Source: Argopecten irradians (Eukaryota > Mollusca > Bivalvia > Pectinida > Pectinidae). Taken from it: a DNA stretch of 64,000 nt. The stretch is from NCBI RefSeq assembly GCF_041381155.1, contig NC_091140.1, forward strand, positions 26,086,452-26,150,451. Reading direction: 5' to 3'. Positions 13,247 to 25,925 of this stretch are shown piece after piece. A program made the translations under genes and the position numbers. Each line of letters opens with the position of its first letter. The first letter of the stretch is position 1. The notes below the pieces were generated by a model. It saw only the letters and a program-made list of their open reading frames with translations, was not told the origin of the DNA and did no database searches.

Positions 13247-15040
13247 TGTGTCGCCAGCAACGCAAGTGCGACTCATAGGTATCACTATGTCGGCGTCGTC
13301 GGCGTCGGCGTAGCGTCCGGAAAACGGTTTCCGTGCGATAACTTAGTATTTGTTGTCCGATTTCAACCAAACTTGGTGTATTGCTTTATATCAATGAGAT
13401 CTCGGATGAGTTTGATATTTGCAAGGGTTACGGGACTTAAAAATCGTCAAAACAGATAAATCATGGTTTTCGCTCGAAAACATTAGTATTTATAGTTCGA
13501 TTTCAACCAAATTTTATTTATTGCTTTATATCAATGAGATCACAACTTGGTTTGGTACTGGTCAAAATTCGTTGATATTTCCGAGAGTTACGGGACCTTA
13601 AAATCGTTAAAACAGACATTTTCTTGGTTTCCGTGCGACAACTTTAATATTCATTATCCGATTTTAGCCGAATGTTTTATATTGCTTGATATCAATGAGA
13701 TCTAGGATGCGTTTGATACTGGTCAAAATCGATCAATATTTGCAAGAGTACGGGACATTAAAATTATCAAAACAAACAATTTCTTGGTTACTGCTCAATA
13801 ACTTTTGAATTTATTATGCGATTTCGTCCAAATTATGTTTATTACTTTATATCAATGTAACTTAGCCGAGCAATTGCCACACAGGTAACCCAAATAATAA
13901 CAAATTCAGGAAATACATATTTACAATATACCTATTACCTAAATACAACTAAAATTAACCTAACAGCCCTACAGTCTTTGTAGCATCACAAATATCACAT
14001 CCGGGTTCAATGTCTTCAATCCTGATACTGATGATGTAATATCGGTCTCCTTGAGACCAGGAACTGTCTGATTAACTCCGTCGAAGCTGTTGTCCTCGAC
14101 GCCGCCGGCTTCAGTTCCAAGGCCCAATATAAGTATAACAACCACTCTCAGGTTGTACTAGCCGTAAAGGCTACAACAGAGCACACACTCCATCGTGTCC
14201 TCCTCTTTACCTCCCACAATCAGGTAATCGTGGAACGCCGCTTACATAGCGAATAAGTACAGCATCTATGATATATGTGTATATCCGACCAATCCGGTCT
14301 TTCCCGGCTTCCGTATTTTTCTGTACTGGACAGCGAGTCCTTGCACGTGAAGCTACAACATACGATAATAATCCCTAAACTTACTATTTACACAATTAGT
14401 ACAATTGATATCATAAATAAACACGTATATAGGCATTAACTAACCATATAATTACCCTAGTATGCCTATACTGCTAACGTAAACAGTACTCGCGCACGTG
14501 CTAAAGCGTACTCGGTTAACACAATAACAACTATTTCATACCCGTTTAAAATGACCTTTCAACAAATACATTCAAAATCATCAACTATATACACACTCAG
14601 AAAGATAAGAAAGATAGATTAAACTTACCGTGACTGTATTTTCACGCATTCTGCGAACATACAGGCATCAGCATTTCCATGCCCTTACTTGCTACGTTCT
14701 CCATTATAACGCCGGGTGGATTACTCACTACGGCAGCCCAAACGACCCAGCCGTATAGTCGCGTATAGCGTAAACGCACATACTTACCCGTCGTACCATC
14801 GTACTGTACACATACTAAACTATTCTACCTACCTTTCCAATAATGAAATAGAGTCGGATTGTGACAATCAATAAGATCTCATATATGTTGTATACTGGTC
14901 AAACTCCGTCAATATTTGCAAGAGTTTCGGGGCTTGATAACTTCACTTAGTTATTAACAATATTTTGAACTGTAAATAACTATTTTTTGTAATGTTCAAA
15001 CTGCTTTGCAGGCGACACATCCACTTTCGCGGAATTCTAG
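13247..15040. mobile_element. Satellite-cored repeat bounded by TGTGTCGCC / GGCGACACA
   Basis: The left end carries TGTGTCGCC (13247-13255), followed by GTCGGCGTC repeats near 13290-13312. The right end carries the inverse GGCGACACA (15011-15019) before CTTTCGCGGAATTCTAG. The core is about four units of ~155 bp, recognisable by ATTGCTTTATATCAATGAGA and GGTTACGGGAC, at 13320-13855. It resumes at 14867-14945 after an LTR insertion. Short frames inside are products of the repeat. Confidence 0.75.
13856..14866. mobile_element. Solo LTR (1,011 bp) with 5-bp target duplication
   Basis: The inserted segment begins TGTAACTTAGCC and ends GGATTGTGACA, the TG...CA ends of a long terminal repeat. It is flanked by an exact direct ATCAA at 13851-13855 and 14867-14871. 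Across the insertion the host satellite reads continuously once one ATCAA is removed. No gag or pol coding is present, so this is a solo LTR left by LTR-LTR recombination. A 5-bp duplication fits Gypsy or BEL/Pao; which family it is cannot be settled from the LTR alone. Confidence 0.85.
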
Positions 15041-15045
15041 TATTT

Positions 15046-16226
15046 GGAATGTTCTGATTGGATTAAACATGATCACATGACATTGAATACGTTAGATATT
15101 TCGCCGGAATAGGAAGGTGAGGAAAATTACCCACTGGGAAATAACACATCGGAAGTTCAGCACGTGACCGGAAGTGATGGTCGTCTGCAACGTCAATCAA
15201 CAATATGACAACACTGTTGCTCAATTGTTTTTACAACAAAGATGCTAAAAACAACTTAACAAACTCAAAAATGTGCCGTAAAGTCATCATTGTGTCACGA
15301 TATGATATTGAAATCTCATTGATCTCGGCTGTTGGGAAATGTCTTAAGGAGTTCGTTATAAGATTACTGAATCGACTGTAATGACTTTTATGTTTTCTAA
15401 TTTGTAGCTGTAGTTGTCATGGCAACCATCCAGAATATGCTTTGATTATGAAAATGTAATAATGTGAACGATTTTGCCCAAGTTTTTGTCTAAGAAATCA
15501 AAGATTGCATCCATTATAGATTAAAGATGCTCCACCGCAGACAAATGGTATTTTTTCACTACCAAAAACAGGAGCAGACGAATTAGTATTTACTTTATAC
15601 CATTACCACCATTGAAAAGTTTGAGCTTCTTATTTTATTTCCACCATTGAAAAGTTTGAGCTTCTTATTTTATTTCAAGTTAAAAATATGGAAAAATAAT
15701 TAATTGCATCCCGAAAAAATTCCGTTGCACTATATCCTATATGGAATAAAGTACAGATTGCGCATGCACCAAAGGCAAAGTCAATTTTTTATATTACTTT
15801 TTGTGTTAATTAAACATGTATATACACGATTAAACACCAATTATTTTTCAAATGGTGATTATCATTTATGTTCTGTCGGCGATGGAGCATCTGTAATGTT
15901 AATTTTCAGTATAATAAAAATATTATGACCACGTGTCTCGGGGTATATCTATAATTGTCTCCCTGGCATCGCTTTGGCATCGCTCTCCAGAAAATAACTC
16001 GTTCAAGAATGATAATATTATAACTGTATATTATTATATTATTATCACTTTCATTCAGAATGTTCTGATTAAACTTGATCACATTGCATTGAATAATTCA
16101 GATATTTCACCGAAATTATAGGTGCACAAAAATAACCAATGTGGGAAAACATATAACCCCAAGGAAACTAACCCGCAGGTTAGTGGAAGTGAACGTCGTC
16201 TGCAACTTCAACCAAAAATGGTAACG
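15046..16226. repeat. Diverged direct duplication (about 165 bp, 1 kb apart)
   Basis: 15046-15210 and 16057-16226 share GAATGTTCTGATT, TTGAATA..TTAGATATTTC-like and GTCGTCTGCAAC..TCAACCAA blocks in the same order. They are probably two copies of an old dispersed repeat. Confidence 0.65.
15606..15675. repeat. 35-bp perfect tandem duplication
   Basis: The 35-base unit starting CCACCATTGAAAAGTTTGAG occurs at 15606-15640 and again directly at 15641-15675 without a mismatch. Confidence 0.95.
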
Positions 16227-17502
16227 CAAAAAATAACTCTTTCCAGGGAGACAATTCTAGATGTATCTCTCCACATAGGGCCTCGATTGTATAAGGGAAG
16301 AAAAGAGTAAGCCGAGTGCCCCAGAATTGAAAATATGATATAGGTAGACAGTTGTGACATTGTTGCCCTCAAGAAAACATATAAACAAAATCAGACATTA
16401 AAATTGAAGCCTAAATATGTAGCCAGTTGGTGGTGAATTTATAGAAATCATGAACTCTTTGAAGCAGGACAAATGTATGTCACGTACAGTACGGATGAAT
16501 AGAATACACAGAATGGAAAGCATGACAGTGCATATTAGATGTGTAAAACCGCGTCTCCTCTTTAGCTAGTATTCCATACTTAGAAATAAATAGATATCGT
16601 GCATAATACGATTCACCCAAAATATCGATATTCTATACAGGAATTTGTCCTTTCACCCTAAATAATTATGACAGTGTATTGGACGAAACAAAATCATGAT
16701 ATTCAAACTATATTATACAATATATTGGAGATGAGATAGAAGTATACGAGATAGTAGGATATTTGATATGTAATACTTTATTCTCCACTTAAAACTAATA
16801 TACTCACGGTATGCAGGTGCCCCGTATAGGGAGCTGTTTATATGTGCAATGTCTTTCTGATATTGTAATTATCTAAAGTAATACCGGTATAACGTATCCA
16901 CAACACTAGCTAAGTACATGTGTTGTACAAGGCTCAACACCAACAAATATCTCCTTTGATTGTATCATCGGAGACAGATAAGTTAATGTAACACACTGAA
17001 ATCCATGGCGATAGATAATATCGTACACATCCTCGTACTATTACAAATAAATGGAATGAATTAAATAATGACTACGTGGAAACGTAGACAGGAAATAAAG
17101 GAAGCTGAAGATTCTGTACCAGTATGTGTATCAGTATGTATATACGTCTGGTGTAAGTGACCACGGAATGGTTAAAATGACACACAAGGTCAGAAAACAA
17201 AGGAAAAATCTTCCTTAATTTTTTCCATATATTTTGTATTTACATATTACAGAGTCCGCTCTTCCAGGTTGTTAATGACTGTGACGCCATGTGTCAGTTG
17301 TGAGTGTACCGTCACAGCCAAATTCCAATTAGAAACTTCTCATAATTGTATAATTACACTGTAATTATAGGTGAAATGCAATAATAATGAATGTCTCGTT
17401 TAGAATGTCTTCATAATGAAACCATTCAACCAATAAGATTAATCATGATAGTAAAAAATCTAGGAAAATCACAAAAGTTTGAAATAAGATTTCTCGTCCA
17501 AC
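16227..17502. other. No gene seen downstream of the zinc-finger exons
   Basis: AT-rich DNA without a supported coding exon. For the minus-strand exon ending at 17503 this is where the 3' UTR and poly(A) site should lie. A minus-strand AATAAA (TTTATT on plus) occurs near 16780, but nothing fixes its use. Confidence 0.5.
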
Positions 17503-17882
17503 CTATCGTGTCGAAGTCTTACGTGAACTATCACACCTCAGCACACGTGCGTGTTGTGATAATATGTGATTATTTAGACGTTCATCCGACGGAAACACAG
17601 CTCCACACTGGTCACACTTGACCACCTGACCACCATGACGTAACCGTACGTGAGCCAGCAGTCGACATGGTTCAGTGAAGCGAGAAGGACAATGTTGACA
17701 ATAAATAAAATCCTGGTTGTGTATCTTCTGATGTCGCTGCATTCTGTATTTGACCTGAGTTATGTAGTCACACCTGTCACATTCGAATAGCTGCTGTGTT
17801 GGGTTATGTACAGAGGAACCTCCTAGTAACCTTCGGCTCTTCGGCTTCCCTCTTTTGTTAACCGAGCCTCTAAATCGTCTGC
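17503..17882 (-). CDS. Alternative 3'-terminal exon, three C2H2 zinc fingers (exon A)
   Basis: The exon encodes 125 residues up to its stop. It has three C2H2 fingers at residues ~34-54, 61-82 and 89-110 (first motif C-x2-C-x12-H-x3-H, the others with H-x4-H), after a basic leader rich in Arg and Lys. It should be a DNA-binding end of a nuclear transcription factor. There is no convincing start codon. A pyrimidine-rich tract and CAG at 17883-17885 mark the splice acceptor, and the exon opens with GC completing a split codon (phase 1), like the five sister exons upstream on this strand. It is clearly paralogous to the exon at 20380-20753; both have the finger start ECDRCDY and the second-finger end LLAHVRLRH. 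C2H2 identity is certain. Membership of one alternatively spliced gene is inferred. Confidence 0.9.
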
Positions 17883-20379
17883 CTGAAAAGTACACGCAAT
17901 GCCAATGACATTACACATTTCCGGTATTGTTACCAATTCCAATCAACAGAATTTAATCGTACACTGTATATTGTAAACATTCGATTGATTTGATAACAAC
18001 ATGCCTCATAACTTATATGCAACTCAACCACAGACTAAGTATTTAGCATCAGTAATTATACAAATATTCTGGCAGACTTAATTGTTTCTCAGATACGAAC
18101 GCTATGTAGCTTGTATATATTGTGGTGGATAGAACTATAATATATCATATATTATAATGATTTAAGAATCACAACACTCACAAAAGCTTGGATTTATATA
18201 TGCCACGTCGTTACATAATTGATATTTTGCACTAATTGCAATTCTGATTAACGTTAAACTTTTTTAATGGTATGAACTGGCCAATAGGTGAATGCACATC
18301 ACATTCATCCAACTCTGAGTTATATGTATAGCCATTAGTAAGTATTGTCATTCTACCGTTCGTCCAGGACACATCATCCTCGCTCCCACGTACAAATCGC
18401 ACTGGCTTTTATTCACCTCTGCGAAAATAGGATTCATTTGATGCGGAATCATAACTATTTTTTGTTTATCTTATTACAAACAGTATTTTTGTTTTGATAA
18501 AGTATCGACATTATATACATTTTATAGTTTTGCTCGCTAACCTACATGCATGCATTTTTACATTGCCGTGAGAAAACCGCAGCAAATGTGTGGCCTTTGA
18601 CAATGCGATTTTACCAGGGACCAAGGTTGTGGATACATATGAAGTTATCGGTCCACGTCGCAGGTTGGTGGTATTCTTCAAGTATCCGAAACTCTTCATC
18701 CTTGAATGGTTACATTACTGTCAATAAGACTTTTTAAGTGTTTTGGTGACATATACCTTAAAACTTCAGTACCTCCAAAACTTTGATTTGGTTTTATCTA
18801 GAATGATATCCTGAATAGATTGTATTACAAAGGAAGCGGAATCTACAAGTATCTTTAATGAGTCTCTTGTGGACCTGTGGACCATTAATAATTCTAGAGC
18901 CCTTCTGATCAACTGCTATTCATCCCTTATTGTACTGCTTTATATTCAGTAACTAAGACATACACATAAATATTCAATATAACACTATAAAACATTTTAT
19001 TTTTTATTTGTTTTATTGAATCATAGACAGTTTATGTCCGTACATGGATGGTGATTAAGCCAATTTTATATACGACATAGACGAGTCTTATAAATATATC
19101 ATAGTCGCATGGGGAAATCAAATACATTTTCCATTCATTTTTAATGTTCTTAATCTGTTCTGTCTTCTTTTTTAACAATTAATGAACTGGGATAATTTTG
19201 TAGACTTCCACTTATAGATGTACATTAAAACTGCATCTGGTACTTTGGCCTGCAACAACCAACTTCATATTAGAATTATTATCATAATTATGCTCATAGA
19301 AAACGAATGCAGTATATCTTTTTAGTGTATTAGTTCTCAAAGTATTACTAAAAATCGACAACAACAGTTAATTAGGATAACAAATACGGCATATAATAAT
19401 AAAAGAAATTTGTAAAACGAACGATATACATTATCATATGATTAGACAAAGGTTTTGCAAAACCTTTAAAAAACTAAAATCAATATCTCGGGACCTTGGA
19501 AACACATGAATAGTTATAATTAAAACATTTCGAAAAATGAAAAACATTCCTTGACATCTATGAATTAATTTACTATCATTTACTGTTCGTTATAAAATAA
19601 ATGCATTTTAGTGGATTAGTAGAATAGTATCGTATAGTTATCTTTAAATGGTTCAGACCCGTGTTAATGCCAACACCAACTACATATTTTCAGTAGTTCG
19701 ATAGTTTCCAGAAACAAAAAAACCCTGATGACCTAAAGTACAATATAAAATCGTTATCTCCACATTCCAAGACCCGTCGAAAGTATTTCGACTTATCCGA
19801 AATGCGACTCAAGGGAAATTAATGACATGGAATCCGGAGATCCTCAACAAACCTATTAGCAAATTCAAAAGTCACGCGAAAATTAATATTTGGAATCGTG
19901 TTTGTCCCTCTGTAGAGCTTCTAAACATGTATTGAGCTATCCAATCGTATACCATATATTAAACATCACGTACTGTGAACTAATCATATTGGCTTTGGTT
20001 TTATTTTCGTGTCCTATTTTTTTAACATAAAATTAATGAACTTTCATCCAAATGATATATGATATTTTGATCCCCGCGAAATACTACCTTTTGTTAAATG
20101 TATGCAGGTATTCGTTGTGTTCGTAATCTAAACTCTCCGAAAGTTAAAATTTGTATAATATGTAATAAGCCTGCCAAAAAAACCCCAAAAAACTGAAAAT
20201 ACACAGCTTTACAACCATAACAAAAGGACACATACTCTATGAACACCTTGCCATCATACAAGTCGGGCGACGTTCCTAATCTCTTCAAGACATGATGAAA
20301 ACGACAGACTACCACTCACACGTCCTTTAATAATGTATTGGTTCTCTTGAAACTATCTTCACTTCATTCTGGAATGAAA
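17883..20379. other. Intron or intergenic DNA between zinc-finger exons A and B
   Basis: No coding exon is supported. The short frames on both strands at 18511-18737 and minus 20094-20315 lack splice context and family resemblance. For exon B this interval must also hold its 3' UTR. Confidence 0.55.
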
Positions 20380-20753
20380 CTAGAATTGTGGAAATGTTTG
20401 TGGAATATTCAATGACAAAACACGCGAGTGTTGTGTAGCCATGTGGTCGTTCATAGCTTCATCCGACGGGAACACGGCCCCACACAAGTCACACTTAACC
20501 ACTCGTCCACCGTGACGTAACCGCACGTGCGCCAGAAGTCGACACATTTCAGTGAACCGTGAAGGGCACGCGCTACAGTAGATGAAATCCTCATTGTGGA
20601 TCCGTTGATGGCGTCTCATTCTGTACTTTAGCTGAGTTTTGTAGTCGCACCTGTCACATTCGTACTTAGGCTTCTCTGTGGCAGGGGAATGTGATATTCT
20701 TTGGTTCTTTACATTGCCTGGTCGCTTTAGGGTCTGCTTTCCTAGCCGCCTAC
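20380..20753 (-). CDS. Alternative 3'-terminal exon, three C2H2 zinc fingers (exon B)
   Basis: It encodes 123 residues to the stop. Three C2H2 fingers lie at residues ~32-52, 59-80 and 87-108, after a basic leader that begins RRLGKQ. The acceptor is TTTACAG (AG at 20754-20755), and the first two bases (GT) complete a split codon in the same phase as the other five exons. It is closely related to exon A in finger number, spacing and sequence, so one arose from the other by local duplication. It is probably the DNA-binding C-terminus of one isoform of a multi-exon transcription factor whose shared N-terminus lies upstream on the minus strand. No start codon of its own is convincing. Confidence 0.9.
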
Positions 20754-23315
20754 CTGTAAACCAAATAAGTACTGCAATACATGGACATGTAAATCTATCT
20801 GTCACTTCATTAAGACTAAAATGTCGATATTATTATAACATTCAGGATGAACTATAGGTGACAACAATCAATAAAGCATGGATCCATTCTTAACAGCAAA
20901 AACATGACGTATTTTCAGAACGTAATTAAAGTGCAACCTTATTTTCTTTCCTGATTCGCATACTAAAAACGTTATAAGTTCTTATCATTCATATATTAAA
21001 TCATAATTGTAACTAAAATGATATTTTACAACCAAGTAGTTATCAGAAACACCCGGAAAGAGTTGGTAAAATTGATCGAAAGTCTGGACCTAAATGAACA
21101 GATTTGTAATCCGTAGCGACTTGAACCTGGGTTCTTTCTCTAGGAATTTAGTTATCTTTCATTTCGTGTACAGAGTATGGAATGAAAAAAGGGCAAAATC
21201 ATATAGAAATATATATTTATGCGTATCAATAGAACTCTTCCCTTTGTAACATCCTCTTGTTGACTATTATTATATTATTTTCTGGTCTCCTAGACAGAAA
21301 ACCGGAGTATTTGATGTTGATAGTATTGTAATATCATCATGACAGATATTATATCAATACATTTAGAACCATTTTATCCAATAACTATGAAACTTAATTT
21401 ACAGTGAAAACATAGTTTAATAGCCAGTAAACTTTTTTTAAAAAGCAAACTAAAAATGTAATTTCACATACATCTTTTCACGTTTTTACGTGCTTTTGAT
21501 TATTTTATGTTAATTTGCTCTGAAATTTGTATCCTATGTGTGGAAATAAATAAACGGGAAATAAATCAAGTGTGGTAAATAGGCAGATTGAAACACATGT
21601 ACTACTTTCAGTAGGCCTAGTCCAGACATAGGACAGAGACGTAAAGATGTAATAACTATAATGTTCCTTCTTTCTTGATAAATATACATTTCATCTCGTA
21701 AGGTTGGAACTTTTTATATTTGCGATCGTGCTTCGCACTCTTAAAAAATATCAAACTTTCCATCGATGAAATATAACTGTTATTCATCCAGAAAGAAATA
21801 ATATCCTCTATACATGTTTTGATCGTTTTAAGAAAAGAATATCGCTGTTACCTTCCAAATCTTTTGAACATCACAATAAAGTATTCTAGGTTGCATTAGA
21901 AAACTTCGAATACACTCGTACTAATTTGGGTGCAAAATTGATTTTTAACAGATTAGCGCAGTGAAGAATTTGCACATTCGTAATACAAATGTAATTATTG
22001 TACTAACGTTATGTAATATCTTAACGCAAAACGTCTAGCGCGATAGCTCTACAATATTGTTAGTGCTATTAACAGTATTTTGTGTTCTGGCATCATTTTT
22101 CTAAAGGTTATAAAGAGATACTATTGTACAAAGATCAGAACATCAGATTATTAAGTGAAGTAGACCATACAGCTATATCGTCCTTTATTGACTCATCTTT
22201 GGCGATGAAAGCTAATTCATAATAGTATTTTTTGTAAAAAAGTTCGAAATTACATGTCAGTGGAATATATGTCAATCACGAAACAGAAGATCCTGCCTAC
22301 AGATATATATCATATGGACTTCATTAAACGTCAATAAAGACAAATCGTACATCGAGTATAATGGATTGATTTATTTCAATTTCTTATTTTAAAGTCAGTG
22401 TAAGATATGATTTCAGATGTCAGGTCAAAAGCTATTTCATAATTAGACGTCAAAATATAAATGAGCTAAGGAAAATACAAGAAAATTCAATATGATTTTC
22501 TAGATGTATTGGAATACAAAATTGAAGGAGAACGAAGCAGGATGAAACTTGTCTGGTAAGTAACTGAAAATGCAAATTCACAAACAATTCTTGGTATAAT
22601 AGTCTTCCTGTCGACGCAAGTTTATTCAGTTTATATATTCGTTTAGTAAGCTCATCACATTAGTACGTGACTAGCATGACATCATATTTGTTCATTTGAA
22701 CTCAGTGTATAATCTATAAATAACTAAATTGTAACTTGATCTGCCAAGATGTCCTAGTTATTAAACCCAACTTCCGATAGAAAGGCATTTCAAAGGAGCT
22801 AAAGCGCACTTTTTGTATATGCAATCCGGATATATATGAAGGGTTGTTCAAGGATATTTAATCCATCGTTAACATAAGACCCTTGATGTGTTTTTAATGA
22901 TTGAGTTTTTTTTTAAATTATTATTTAGAATAATAACCAATAATTATCACAACATACATAAAGTTGGACGTAGTTATTCATTAGCATCCGATTTCAAGAA
23001 TCAGTTGTAAAAGACTAAAACTAAATGTAGAATTCATTGAAGAAATAAAAGTGGAAAAGAGATTCCAGCTGTGCTTTCCAAGAGCAAAGAGTATTTTCCT
23101 TCAACAATGAAAGTAATTGTTATGATTCTGGACATGATGCGTGTGACGTGTTGAAGAAAATAAAGTAAAAATTCGACATGAAAAGTATTTGTTATGAACT
23201 GAAAAATGGCTTTGCCTGATATTTCAGAACGTCATAATGAACATGCATGCTCCTTTTTGCAACTTTCTGAATTCTTTAGCACCGTAAGAAATTTGAACAC
23301 CACAACGTCATAATA
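20754..23315. other. Intron or intergenic DNA between exons B and C
   Basis: AT-rich, with no supported exon and no element recognised. Confidence 0.55.
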
Positions 23316-23746
23316 TCATAATTTATGAAAGACATCAATATGGTGCTGCAGATTCCCAAGTTTCACAAATGTTCGGTCTTTGCAGATAGTACAAGCGAAA
23401 CTCCTCTTAGGGTGTTCCTGGGCACGGTGATTCGATAATGAGTGTTTGGATGTAAACGATTTACCACACATTGGACAAACAACAAGTTTTCCTTCATGTC
23501 GAGATTGACGATGGGCTCTTAGCTCGCATGGCTCCGTAAACTTGGCTGAGCATAAGTCACACTTTATGTAATCCCCGCTGTGGATTTTCTGGTGCCGAGT
23601 CATCCTGTATTTTACGTTGGTTGCGTAAGTACAGATATTACACCGGAAAGCTTTTGACATTCCAACCGATGGCATTTTGGATAACATGCGTCCACTCGTT
23701 TTCCCCGGTCCATCCATGACTTTTCGGCAAATGTCGTGAAATCGGT
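23316..23746 (-). CDS. Alternative 3'-terminal exon, four C2H2 zinc fingers (exon C)
   Basis: It encodes 142 residues to the stop, ending FHKL. Four C2H2 fingers lie at ~35-55, 62-83, 90-111 and 118-140; the last has a widened Cys-His spacing (C-x2-C-x13-H-x4-H). The acceptor ATATTCCAG ends at 23747. The exon starts AC CGA TTT CAC, phase 1, reading (x)RFHDICRKV before an internal Met, which is therefore unlikely to be the real start. Its leader RFHD parallels RFND in exon D, and the finger block is the clear sister of exon D (shared LRAHRQSRHEG link). It is a nuclear DNA-binding terminus by family knowledge; the target is unknown. Confidence 0.9.
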
Positions 23747-24957
23747 CTGGAATATAAAAGTTTCAATAAACTTCCATATCCATCGTTACAATGAAGACAA
23801 CAAATGGTAACTTTGAGGGGTAAGGTTAGCATTGTCCATCAATCATTCAATATGAACAGAACAAACATTGAAATAAAACTATAGATAAAAACACAATAAA
23901 TTTAATTCTTTTCTTAAAATGGTTTTATACTTATCTAGTAACTACACTAATCAAGGTAAAACGATCATATTTTTCATTCATCTTTATTTCTAGGTATACA
24001 ATTGCAAACTAAAGTCTATGTTAAGATAACAACGAAAAGATACCTTTTAGTAACATGCATACACACTTTATCAAAATACACCAAGTCAATGTTCGAATCC
24101 ACTTTGTTTTCTCGTGATCGTGTTGTTGTTCATTTGTATAATCACCTCACAACATTTAGGATACAAAGCTATCAATATTCTTATTAAATTCAATTTAACG
24201 TTCCGTTCTTTGAAGCTGAAGGCGAAAAGTGTGTTTAAACTAAAACGTTTAATAAACTCAGAAATGAACTGTTATGAACTGATTTTGATACAACAATGGG
24301 CTAGTCCATAGACGATACCAATGGTAGGTCTGGATATAAACCATATACAAAGTCTCTATTGTTTAGTTATTTACAATGGAAACATAAGACCGGTCTATCA
24401 CCTACCCTTGGAAAACTCAAAAGTGTGCAATACTGTTGGCCTGGAGATAATATTTATTATTCTTACTTCTAAGGGTCGGCGAAAATTAACTTCGAAATAT
24501 CGTTTTTTAGTCCAGTTCCTTTGGCGAGATTGATCCCAGATAGTGTATTTAACTTATTCTTGTTATCTTCATGAATCATGCATCAATAGTAAATGTGATT
24601 CATGAAACTTTAATAATAAACAATGTTGTTGTTTATGAAAAGACACTGAACGTTCCTTTTAATCGCTGATTAAGAAATGTCTTTCTTCGTTTTCTCGAAT
24701 CATCTATACAATCATCTTCTAATTGAAGGCCTCGACCTTTCGAAAACCACATTCATCAATCACAAAACACACTTTTATCCTATTTGAAATCATTGATGCT
24801 TGGCCGATTACAATGCCCTTTGTTTGTAGTGAAACAATTCTTTATCTTTTTGGCAGAATTCACTCGCATCAATCCGAACTCCATTTCCGGACGATTGGAA
24901 GTTGCCTTGATTTGCCATTTGATGTTATGAATCTATGCAAGGCTGAGTTCCATAATT
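23747..24957. other. Intron or intergenic DNA between exons C and D
   Basis: No supported feature. Plus-strand frames around 24002-24965 have no family resemblance and no splice context. Confidence 0.5.
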
Positions 24958-25376
24958 CTACATGAAGACCTTATCCACATTATGGAAGGATTTTAAGTGG
25001 ATCATGAGCTTGCCCATGGTGACGAAGGTTTTATCGCAGTGATTGCAGAAGTAAGCCTTGTTGTGGTGGACTGTGGAGCGATGATGTGACAGGGCGTACT
25101 TGGAGGCAAATGAGCGGTCACACATCTCGCACTTGACCAACACCCCTTCGTGCCGGGACTGTCGATGAGCTCTTAACTCGCACATCTCCGTGAACTTATT
25201 GTTACACAGGTCACATTTAAAATAGTCTCCCTTGTGTATACGCTGGTGGCGCTTTATCCTGTACTTGTGCTCAGTTGTGTAGTTACATTGGTCGCATTTG
25301 AACCTTGCTCCTGTTTTCAATGACGTCACATTTGTCCTTCTCAATACCGACATAAGATGAGGATCGTTAAAACGTT
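24958..25376 (-). CDS. Alternative 3'-terminal exon, four C2H2 zinc fingers (exon D)
   Basis: It encodes 138 residues to the stop. Four canonical C2H2 fingers lie at residues ~27-47, 54-75, 82-103 and 110-131, with a short tail ending VDKVFM. The acceptor GTTTCAG (AG at 25377-25378) is followed by AA CGT TTT AAC, the same phase as the other terminal exons. An upstream in-frame ATG at ~25390 lies in the intron and would read through the acceptor, so I do not take it as the start. Fingers 1-3 align finger for finger with exon C and less closely with exons A and B. Confidence 0.9.
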
Positions 25377-25925
25377 CTGAAACACCAGACAAGGCAGTTC
25401 TTCAGTACATAATAAATAACCTATTTTTTCCTTTTTCATTTTCTTCATCGCGTCACAATGATTTTTTTTCCCCAAAAAAGATACATAGTCCTGATATTTT
25501 TTTTTCTAAAATGATCATGAATCCATCGGCAAGTTTATATATCTAGAATATTCCTGATTATATGACACAACTTTTCCCATATTATAAATTGAAGACAAAA
25601 TATAATATTATATAGTAATAGTCGAATTCATGAGAACATAAAACTTGGTAGACAGTCTTTAGACAAAGAACTTGTTTATTGAAACATTGTTCTACATTAC
25701 AGATGAATATAAAACATTTATAACTGTATACAGTGGATACCACATACCAGTCTCGAACTGCTGATGTAAAAGACATTCTGTGTATATCTTACAGAAAATA
25801 TGAACAGAATTAAAAATATCGCGTAATTCACGCTTACATATCAATTATATACATGTAAACGTCAATATTTATTTACTCATGAAAAAAGTTTCGTTTAAAA
25901 TCTATACAGCATACAATTAGCAATG

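Noticed and set aside
24723..24965. An 80-codon plus-strand frame next to zinc-finger exon D
   Set aside because: No family resemblance or splice sites; it overlaps the end of the minus-strand exon.
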